The translations under genes were made by a program, and so were the position numbers. A DNA stretch of 11,193 bases. Source: SCTG01 sp036005325 (GTDB lineage Bacteria; Nitrospirota; Nitrospiria; Nitrospirales; NS-4). This document shows positions 7,117 through 11,193 of the stretch, in pieces. The notes below the pieces were generated by a model. It searched no databases. It was not told the origin of the DNA and saw only the letters and a list, made by a program, of their open reading frames with translations. Location of the stretch: assembly GCA_036005325.1 (NCBI GenBank), contig DASYQR010000119.1:1-11193 (forward strand). Reading direction: 5' to 3'. Numbering within the stretch: position 1 is the stretch's first letter; every line of letters starts with the position of its first letter.

Positions 7117-7659
7117 TTGAAGATCGTCGCATGCCTTGGAGCCTTGGGGTGGGTTCGAGTCGCTGTCGGCCTTTTCTCTCTCGCCGGGTGTTCCGCGAAC
7201 GGTGTAGGCGAAACGGCGCCGAATTCAATGCCGCCTGCCGAGGCGGCGCAACTGACCCAGATGGTGATCGTCCTCAATGGTCGGTACCAGAAGGCCGCCC
7301 CCGCTGAACGCGCGGAGGCCCTGAGCCAGCTCATGGCGGCGGCTATTCGACGAGAACAGCTCCTCGGGCAGTTGATGGAGAAAGATCCGAAAGAGGTCTT
7401 GCGGGTCGCCATGTCTTCGAAGGTTCGCGGCGCGCTCTCCCCCCAGGTACAGGCTCACGTCGAGGAGGAAGTGGATGTTGAAGGCACGATCGAGATCTTG
7501 CACGAGGACCGGGATCAGGGGAGCCGCTATCTCTATTTTCTTCGCGTCGGACCAGACAAACTGTCCCTGCATTTTGCGGGTCGTCCGCCAACCCTGCTGA
7601 CCGACGCCCGTGTCCGCGTCCGCGGAATCCGGCTGGGGCGAGACATCGCGCTGGAATAA
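7117..7659 (+). CDS. Lipoprotein resembling the N-terminal domain of a secreted protease-like protein, probably truncated
   Basis: A 180-residue predicted lipoprotein. The signal sequence runs to the lipobox S-L-A-G-C (Cys25). Residues about 38-115 are helical and Ala/Glu-rich; residues about 118-178 look like a small beta-barrel (VDVEGTIEILHED, RYLYFLRVGPDKLSLHF, ARVRVRGIRLG). From memory, a similar module precedes the catalytic part of some secreted metalloproteases (M6/M11-like); that link is not checked. Translation appears to start at TTG, supported by GGGGAGG seven to eight bases upstream and by the signal peptide. The TAA stop lies exactly where a foreign gene fragment begins (7659/7660), so the protein may be the remnant of a longer one. 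Whether it still functions is unknown. Confidence 0.65.
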   Translation: MKIVACLGALGWVRVAVGLFSLAGCSANGVGETAPNSMPPAEAAQLTQMVIVLNGRYQKAAPAERAEALSQLMAAAIRREQLLGQLMEKDPKEVLRVAMSSKVRGALSPQVQAHVEEEVDVEGTIEILHEDRDQGSRYLYFLRVGPDKLSLHFAGRPPTLLTDARVRVRGIRLGRDIALE

Positions 7660-7771
7660 TGGACACCAGGATGATCATGCTGCCGGCCGTGAGGAGCGAG
7701 AACAGCGCATCCTTGGCGCCGAACAGCACCGGCAGGACGGGGACCATGGCTCCGGCGATATAGCTGCCGCC
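7659..7771 (-). pseudogene. Fragment of a VIT1/MbfA-like transporter gene (diverged copy of 9559-9671)
   Basis: These 113 bp align without gaps to 9559-9671 at a constant offset of 1900, with six substitutions that I counted (about 95% identity). Read on the - strand they encode GGSYIAGAMVPVLPVLFG onward to SMIILVS, matching residues about 257-293 of the intact transporter. Five of the six differences are at third codon positions and the sixth gives Ile to Val, so the fragment probably came from a functioning paralogue or a related genome. It has no start, no stop and no remaining domains. Its left edge coincides with the stop of the upstream lipoprotein gene and its right edge fuses to a hydrolase fragment. 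Confidence 0.85.
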
Positions 7772-7772
7772 T

Positions 7773-7863
7773 ACCATTACGCCACATTTCCGGTTCTGAC
7801 GCAGGACCCGAAAGTCTTCAACGAGGAGCTGACCAAGAAGCTGCAAGCCGGCGGGCGCTAAGA
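7773..7863 (+). pseudogene. Fragment of a UPF0173-type hydrolase gene 3' end with an in-frame 57-bp deletion
   Basis: Positions 7773-7840 match 6918-6985 and 7841-7863 match 7043-7065. The 57 bp between (6986-7042, 19 codons) are missing. The missing part is bounded by the direct repeat CAAGAAG (6979-6985 and 7036-7042), one copy of which is left, as expected for slipped-strand deletion. Three substitutions were counted: two synonymous and one Ser to Asn. The reading frame and the TAA stop are preserved, but the fragment has no start of its own; upstream it runs into an antisense transporter fragment. It retains the HYATFPVLTQDPKVF block but not the rest of the active site, so it cannot be an active enzyme. 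Confidence 0.85.
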
Positions 7864-7870
7864 GAACAGA

Positions 7871-7893
7871 GCCAGACATCCATGATGCCTGGC
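7871..7893 (-). terminator. Probable terminator downstream of the BON lipoprotein gene
   Basis: GCCAG (7871-7875) pairs with CTGGC (7889-7893) and CATC (7877-7880) with GATG (7884-7887), separated by one A-C mismatch, with a CAT loop. On the - strand the hairpin begins 19 bp after the stop at 7913 and is followed by a moderately T-rich stretch (TCTGTTCTCTT). The weak T-tract makes this a tentative call. Confidence 0.45.
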
Positions 7894-7912
7894 CCTGATT
7901 CGGCTCACGCCG

Positions 7913-8236
7913 TTACGATCCGATCTCAAGGCCGTTCACGACCTCTCGAACTCCTCTTACACTTTTGGTAATCTGGACAACCCTATTCCGTTCCTCTGGT
8001 GTAGGCACAGCGCCTGTCAAATACACGACTCCACGCTCGGTCTTCACTCCAACCCTTGTCGAATTAATCAGTTTTTCTTGTGCCAATCTAGTTTTAATCT
8101 CGGTCGTGAGCACCGAATCGTCAATATTTTCTCCCGCGGTTTCGCCTGTGAGGGATTGACAGCCGGCCAGAAAGAACTGGACTAGGACCAACAATATCAA
8201 TATCTGTATCTGTCCGAATTTTCGATCGATGCGCAT
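7913..8236 (-). CDS. BON-domain lipoprotein
   Basis: A 107-residue predicted lipoprotein with a long hydrophobic signal sequence and lipobox F-L-A-G-C (Cys26). The rest (about 38-107) is a single BON domain: DDSVLTTEIKTRLAQ, RVGVKTERGVVYLTGAV with the conserved Gly, and VRGVREVVNGLEI. BON domains occur in OsmY and related periplasmic stress proteins and are thought to contact phospholipids. AAGGAGG (on the + strand, complement at 8244-8250) sits seven bases before the ATG and fixes the start. It is last of three - strand genes after the copper-binding protein (59 bp gap) and may be co-transcribed with it. Lipidation implies attachment to the inner or outer membrane. DNA is less GC-rich here than in the TCA genes. 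Confidence 0.87.
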   Translation of the reverse strand: MRIDRKFGQIQILILLVLVQFFLAGCQSLTGETAGENIDDSVLTTEIKTRLAQEKLINSTRVGVKTERGVVYLTGAVPTPEERNRVVQITKSVRGVREVVNGLEIGS

Positions 8237-8295
8237 AGCCTGACCTCCTTTATATTGACTAATCTATTCTCATCGCTTAGCTGCGTTCCCGCCGT

Positions 8296-8661
8296 CTACG
8301 CCGCCTTTGACCCCACGACCATTCGGCGACAGAGTTCGGCGCAACGACGGCATTCCTGCGCGCAAGGTCCGCACAATGCGTGATGCGTTTTATGCTGTTC
8401 ACAAGTTTCCGCGCACATATCGCAGACTTCGGCGCATAACCGGCAGATCTGGACCGACAGCAAAGAGATCCGGCCCATCCATTGAGCGGCCAACACGCAA
8501 ATCTCCGCACAGTCATGACAGAGCCGGATACATCGTTGTGTGAGCAGAGCGTTTTGATGGGCTTCCATTCCAATCATCTCATCGCCACACCTATTGCAAA
8601 TGTGTGAGCAGCTGAAACAGGCGGCCATGCAGTCTTTCATCTCCTGAGACATTTCCCGCAT
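8296..8661 (-). CDS. Cys-rich four-helix-bundle copper-binding protein (DUF326, Csp-like)
   Basis: A 121-residue protein with 19 cysteines, arranged in helical spacings such as CxxxCxxCxxxCxxC (11-25), CxxxCxxCxxxC (44-55), CxxCxxxCxxCxxxC (73-87) and CxxCxxxCxxCxxxC (97-111). This is the pattern of the four-helix-bundle copper storage proteins (Csp1/Csp3), whose Cys residues line the core and bind many Cu(I) ions. No Tat or Sec signal is seen, so the cytosolic Csp3 type is favoured. Such proteins are often misannotated as ferredoxins; the spacing and lack of CP dipeptides argue against that. AGGAGG eight bases upstream supports the ATG. It lies between the DUF6496 gene (42 bp) and the BON lipoprotein gene (59 bp), in a probable stress operon; no copper-sensor gene is in the window. 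Confidence 0.9.
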   Translation of the reverse strand: MREMSQEMKDCMAACFSCSHICNRCGDEMIGMEAHQNALLTQRCIRLCHDCAEICVLAAQWMGRISLLSVQICRLCAEVCDMCAETCEQHKTHHALCGPCAQECRRCAELCRRMVVGSKAA

Positions 8662-8703
8662 TGTTCGCTCCTCCTCGGTAGTCCTCCCCTCCCGGTACGC
8701 AAG

Positions 8704-9105
8704 CTAATGATGTCGTCGTCGGCGCGCGCTTTGCCGAGTTTGACGAGCCAAGGCTGCCGATGACGTCGCCCCACGTCCTTCTCGTTTCAGGGCCTTGAAG
8801 GTAGCGTGCGACCGTTTGGCCGTCGGCTTCCGCTTCCGACGGCCCTGTCCTACACGATAATCGCGTTCCGCTCTGTGACGTACCTGCCTGGATGTGCTTC
8901 CCTCAGGCGGCGGTTTTAAACGAACGCCTGCTCGGCGCGCTTTGGACAAACCGATGGCAATCGCTTGTTTTGCAGACCGAGCGCCATGCTTGCCGCTTCG
9001 GACATGATGAATTTCCTCGCGGACAAATTCACCCGCTTGCGTGGAGGGGGCTTTTCCCTCCCGCTTCTTTTTATGAGCACGTTCGAGAGTCTTTTTTTCC
9101 GGCAT
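8704..9105 (-). CDS. Basic DUF6496-family protein, probable DNA-binding
   Basis: A 133-residue, very basic protein: I count 40 Lys plus Arg (about 30%), with few acidic residues after position 82. The N-terminal part STQAGEFVREEIHHVRSGKH followed by GARSAKQAIAIGLSKARRAG (21-60) fits DUF6496; the C-terminal part (about 85-133) is a disordered Arg/Lys/Ala/Ser tail ending SARRRRHH, resembling histone H1-like tails. No signal peptide or membrane segment, so cytoplasmic. Function is not established; nucleic-acid binding or nucleoid protection under stress is inferred from charge. GAGAGGG a few bases upstream supports the ATG. A sigma70-like promoter lies 68-96 bp upstream and could drive this gene plus the copper-binding and BON genes downstream. 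Confidence 0.82.
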   Translation of the reverse strand: MPEKKTLERAHKKKREGKAPSTQAGEFVREEIHHVRSGKHGARSAKQAIAIGLSKARRAGVRLKPPPEGSTSRQVRHRAERDYRVGQGRRKRKPTAKRSHATFKALKREGRGATSSAALARQTRQSARRRRHH

Positions 9106-9172
9106 AGTACCCTCTCTTCCTTGCGTCTTGTTTGGTTGCGCCGGTCACGGTGTGGACTGATAGCGATAAGTG

Positions 9173-9201
9173 TTAATAGGGAATAGATGTAGCAAGGTCA
9201 A
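9173..9201 (-). promoter_or_regulatory. Sigma70-like promoter for the DUF6496-copper protein-BON gene group
   Basis: On the - strand, TTGACC (complement of 9196-9201; five of six consensus bases) and TATTAA (complement of 9173-9178; four of six) are 17 bp apart, the ideal spacing. The predicted transcription start is near 9166, about 60 bp before the ATG at 9105. This is a consensus match by eye without experimental support. Confidence 0.5.
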
Positions 9202-9291
9202 TGCCAATGATGACAGATTTCTGAAGTTATCTATCTTCTGATTTGAAAAGGAATTTTTACACTCGTGGGGCGCATCCTCAAAAAGAAAGAT

Positions 9292-9317
9292 TGAAGGAAG
9301 AAGCCTTCAGGGTTTTT
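9292..9317 (-). terminator. Probable (possibly bidirectional) intrinsic terminator after the transporter gene
   Basis: TGAAGG (9292-9297) and CCTTCA (9304-9309) form a six-bp stem with a six-base loop. On the - strand it is followed by a T-rich run (ATCTTTCTTTTTG, complement of 9279-9291) and would end the transcript of the transporter gene, 117 bp after its stop. On the + strand T9313-T9317 follow, but no + strand gene needs it. Confidence 0.5.
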
Positions 9318-9425
9318 ACGAAATGTATACGAATGTGGTTGAATTACAAGAGATATAGAAATGCAGGAATTATCCTACAGCAGATGCCCTGTACGGAAAC
9401 TTACAGAAAGAAACGTCCTCTAGAT

Positions 9426-10439
9426 TCAGACGGAGACGCCCCAGAGGGTTTTGGCTACAATCCCGATCGCATAAGTGATGGCGACCGTGCAGGTGATGAT
9501 GATCAGGTTGGTCAGAATGCGTTTTTTGACGTCCATCCCGGAGAGAAACGCCAGCACCATGGACACAAGTATGATCATGCTGCCGGCCGTGAGGAGCGAG
9601 AACAGCGCATCCTTTGCGCCGAACAGAACCGGCAGGATGGGGACCATGGCGCCGGCGATATAGCTGCCGCCCACCACAAGCGCGGAGCCGAGCGGTTGTT
9701 CTTCCAGCTCAGCCGCGACCGTATTCGCTCCGAGGAACTGCTGTTTATCCCATTCAGTTTTTTTGACTTCCTTCTCAGAGCCGATCGCGACATAGATGCC
9801 GGCCCCCATGGACAGCGATCCGGCGACTGCCGTGGTAAAGGCGGCGATGAGGACGGTGGCCGCATCGCCGAAGGCGCCGAAGAACCCGCTGACGGCCCCC
9901 AAGATCTCGACCAGCCCGTCGTTCATTCCCAGAAAGATGTTACGAATTCGCGCCGGATTGATTTTGCGTTCGGTCAATTGGGTGACGACCGTGTCCTCGT
10001 GCTTGAATTCGTCGACCAGGATGTTCTTGACCGCCGCGCCGAGCGGCCCGTCCTTGTAATGCGCCCAGAGGGTCAGGTATTTCCGTACCCCGTAGACCTC
10101 GATGGCTTCCAGAATCAGATGGACCGCGGGCGTGCCGAAGAGGCGGCAGGCCAGAATGATGGCGCGGAGTTTGAGGCGGCGCGGAAGATCAAGGGTGGTC
10201 AGCTTGAGGTTGAAGAATTCCTGCCAGAAGGCGAAGTGTCTCGTCTCGACCTGGATTAATTCATCGAGTACCTTCTGGCTGTCGCCTTCCGTAATGTCGC
10301 GAAGAGCCGTGTAGAGAGAGAGGTCAAACAGTTCATCCAGGATGAGCTGTCGAGCGAGCCTGGCATCGTGAAGCTGTTCCATCGGAGGAGGCGGATAGGC
10401 CCATTGTAACAGATATGCGGCCGTGGGCCTATCCGCCAT
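9426..10439 (-). CDS. Ferritin-like/VIT1 fusion membrane protein (MbfA-like iron transporter)
   Basis: A 337-residue two-domain protein. The N-terminal part (about 25-160) is a ferritin/rubrerythrin-like four-helix domain with two ExxH motifs (Glu65/His68 and Glu144/His147) and further candidate ligands Glu36 and Glu111/Glu114, suiting a di-iron site. The C-terminal part (about 170-337) is a VIT1/CCC1 transporter domain: GMNDGLVEILGAVSGFFGA, then SLSMGAGIYVAIGSEKE, and hydrophobic helices to the end. The same architecture is found in MbfA of alpha-proteobacteria, which exports iron and protects against iron and peroxide stress; a Mn/Fe exporter role here is inferred. The ATG at 10439 has no clear Shine-Dalgarno site; Met20 (10382) is an alternative start, also without one. 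It follows the DUF1328 gene by 22 bp and is probably co-transcribed. A diverged fragment of this gene family lies at 7659-7771. Confidence 0.87.
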   Translation of the reverse strand: MADRPTAAYLLQWAYPPPPMEQLHDARLARQLILDELFDLSLYTALRDITEGDSQKVLDELIQVETRHFAFWQEFFNLKLTTLDLPRRLKLRAIILACRLFGTPAVHLILEAIEVYGVRKYLTLWAHYKDGPLGAAVKNILVDEFKHEDTVVTQLTERKINPARIRNIFLGMNDGLVEILGAVSGFFGAFGDAATVLIAAFTTAVAGSLSMGAGIYVAIGSEKEVKKTEWDKQQFLGANTVAAELEEQPLGSALVVGGSYIAGAMVPILPVLFGAKDALFSLLTAGSMIILVSMVLAFLSGMDVKKRILTNLIIITCTVAITYAIGIVAKTLWGVSV

Positions 10440-10461
10440 GACGACAGCCCGATATGTCCGG

Positions 10462-10626
10462 CTACGGGACGGCAGGGCGTCCCGTAACCAGGTGGATGAC
10501 CAGCAACACGATTCCGATCAGGAAGAGGATCCAGGAGATCTGTGTGGCGACCGCGGCGACTCCCGCCAATCCCAAGGCTCCCGCGATCAATCCCACCACC
10601 AAGAACGCTAAGGCGTAGTACAACAT
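10462..10626 (-). CDS. DUF1328/UPF0391 small membrane protein
   Basis: A 54-residue protein starting MLYYALAFLVVGLIAGALG and continuing AGVAAVATQISWILF, with two hydrophobic segments (about 5-27 and 30-47) and a short tail ending in TGRPAVP. This matches the DUF1328 (UPF0391) family of about 55-residue inner-membrane proteins common in stress-responsive gene sets, whose function is unknown. AAAGGAG (complement of 10633-10639) lies six bases before the ATG. The stop overlaps one arm of a nine-bp perfect hairpin. It precedes the MbfA-like gene by 22 bp on the same strand, suggesting an operon; no clear promoter was found between it and the terminator at 10717-10753. Confidence 0.88.
   Translation of the reverse strand: MLYYALAFLVVGLIAGALGLAGVAAVATQISWILFLIGIVLLVIHLVTGRPAVP
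10463..10486. other. Perfect nine-bp hairpin overlapping the DUF1328 stop codon
   Basis: TACGGGACG (10463-10471) and CGTCCCGTA (10478-10486) are perfect inverted repeats around a six-base loop. On the - strand no T-run follows, so it is not a standard terminator. It sits between two genes of a probable operon and could slow decay of the upstream message or modulate read-through into the transporter gene. Confidence 0.55.
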
Positions 10627-10716
10627 GGCTTACTCCTTTCTTTGGCGGATACTCTCCCTCGAATTACCGCGATCGGTGAGCATCGTAAATTCTTCGCGCT
10701 CCTCATGAAACACGAA

Positions 10717-10759
10717 ACCCGTTCGGCACCCCGCAAAGGGGTGCCAAACGGGTCTTTTT
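10717..10759. terminator. Strong intrinsic terminator of the two-BON-domain gene
   Basis: ACCCGTT (10717-10723) pairs with AACGGGT (10747-10753) and GGCACCCC (10725-10732) with GGGGTGCC (10738-10745): 15 pairs, one C-A mismatch and a GCAAA loop. On the - strand it begins 17 bp after the stop at 10771 and is followed by TTTCGTGTTT-like sequence just outside the stem, ending that transcript. On the + strand five Ts (10755-10759) follow, so it may stop transcription from both sides. Confidence 0.85.
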
Positions 10760-10770
10760 CGTTGCTCGTC

Positions 10771-11193
10771 CTATTTCTTCTCCTTCATCTTCTCTTTCAC
10801 CGTGAGATCGTTGCGAATATACTTAACGCCAGGTACCTTCCAGGCAGTCCAAGATGCATCGGCGCTGGTGATGAGGTCCGGAACCTCGCCGGACAGCGAA
10901 ACCACCCCATCATTGGTCTTCACAGAAATATTCAATCCCTGAAGACGTGGTTCCTTCTTTATGTCCTCTTTGACGCGTGTTGTAATGGTATCGTCCTTGT
11001 ATTCCACAGCCTCGCGCATCGAAGGGGCGACCACCTGCAGTTCGTTCTTCACGCTTTTGACGCCGTCAACCAATTTGGCGATTTCCTCTGCCGCCTTCTT
11101 GGCCTCGTCGGAGTCTACTTTGCCGCGGATCATCACCAGGCCATCTTTTGTCTCGACATTGATCTGCCTGCCTTTGACCCGGGCATCTGCAAA
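10771..11193 (-). CDS. Two-BON-domain protein (5' end outside window)
   Basis: A 140-residue C-terminal portion; the frame is open to the right window edge, so the start is missing. The GTG at 11136 is internal because residues upstream of it (VKGRQINVETKDGL) already belong to the first BON domain. The first BON domain runs from about the edge to VKNELQVV, the second from about DDTITTRVKEDIKKEP through NISVKTNDGVVSLSGEVPDL to YIRNDLTV. The end is a Lys-rich tail (KEKMKEKK). Two tandem BON domains resemble OsmY, a periplasmic stress chaperone-like protein; whether this one has a signal peptide cannot be seen. The strong hairpin at 10717-10753 ends its transcript, so the DUF1328 and MbfA-like genes downstream probably use their own promoter. 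Confidence 0.85.
   Translation of the reverse strand, partial: FADARVKGRQINVETKDGLVMIRGKVDSDEAKKAAEEIAKLVDGVKSVKNELQVVAPSMREAVEYKDDTITTRVKEDIKKEPRLQGLNISVKTNDGVVSLSGEVPDLITSADASWTAWKVPGVKYIRNDLTVKEKMKEKK

Larger units (their letters stand above)
9106..9425. other. 320-bp AT-rich intergenic region
   Basis: No convincing gene. By direct count 9241-9300 is about 38% GC, 9301-9360 about 33% and 9361-9420 about 45%, below the GC-rich genes around it. It holds the promoter at 9173-9201 and the stem-loop at 9292-9309. A + strand frame crossing it only continues into the antisense of the transporter gene and resembles nothing I know. It could be old foreign DNA or a decayed gene. Confidence 0.6.

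Noticed and set aside
7610..7861. An 83-codon + strand frame reading through the chimeric scar into the hydrolase tail
   Set aside because: It starts inside the lipoprotein gene in another frame and crosses an antisense transporter fragment; only its last 30 residues resemble a real protein. Treated as a fossil, not a gene.
7659..7863. The duplicated fragments considered as an insertion sequence or mobile element
   Set aside because: No transposase, no terminal inverted repeats and no target-site duplication were seen; both pieces are explained by nearby gene families.
7343..7879. A 178-codon - strand frame containing the transporter-like stretch GGSYIAGAMVP
   Set aside because: Only about 38 residues are transporter-derived; the rest is antisense of the lipoprotein and hydrolase fragment. 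Recorded as a pseudogene fragment instead.
9243..10259. A 338-codon open frame on the + strand over the transporter gene
   Set aside because: It is the antisense of the MbfA-like gene, which has two recognisable domains. Its translation shows no motif and begins in AT-rich intergenic DNA without a ribosome binding site.

Overview
The window most likely comes from a nitrite-oxidising Nitrospira or a close relative (Nitrospirota). This is an inference from gene content: TCA-cycle enzymes of the kind used in the reductive (CO2-fixing) cycle, among them a monomeric isocitrate dehydrogenase, a soluble-type fumarate reductase and succinyl-CoA ligase, are packed together in GC-rich DNA and followed by stress and metal-handling genes. 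No marker gene proves the genus.

Left part, positions 2-7659, all on the + strand. The 3' end of idh (NADP-dependent, monomeric type) is followed by frdB-like and frdA-like genes (the stop of one directly abuts the start of the other), then sucC, a small secreted Lys/Glu/Arg repeat protein, and sucD. Together the enzymes interconvert fumarate, succinate, succinyl-CoA and (via an enzyme not present here) 2-oxoglutarate and isocitrate. The repeat-protein gene separates sucC from sucD. After sucD come a DUF3568-like lipoprotein, an exported UPF0173-type metallo-hydrolase and a TTG-started lipoprotein that looks like the surviving N-terminal part of a longer secreted protein.

Middle, 7659-7863. 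This stretch is a scar made of two gene fragments joined head to tail. One is 113 bp closely matching the membrane-transporter gene at 9426-10439. The other closely matches the 3' end of the hydrolase gene at 6206-7063, with an internal 57-bp deletion. The substitutions fall mainly at wobble positions, so the pieces probably came from paralogues that were functional until recently.

Right part, 7913-11193, all on the - strand. In order of transcription: a two-BON-domain protein cut by the window edge, with a strong terminator; a 54-residue DUF1328/UPF0391 membrane protein and a ferritin-like/VIT1 fusion (MbfA-like iron exporter), probably one operon; an AT-rich intergenic stretch with a terminator and a sigma70-like promoter; then a very basic DUF6496 protein, a Cys-rich four-helix-bundle copper-binding protein and a BON-domain lipoprotein. 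This half looks like a stress and metal-homeostasis cluster (iron, copper, envelope, DNA). No tRNA, rRNA, CRISPR array or intact insertion sequence was seen.
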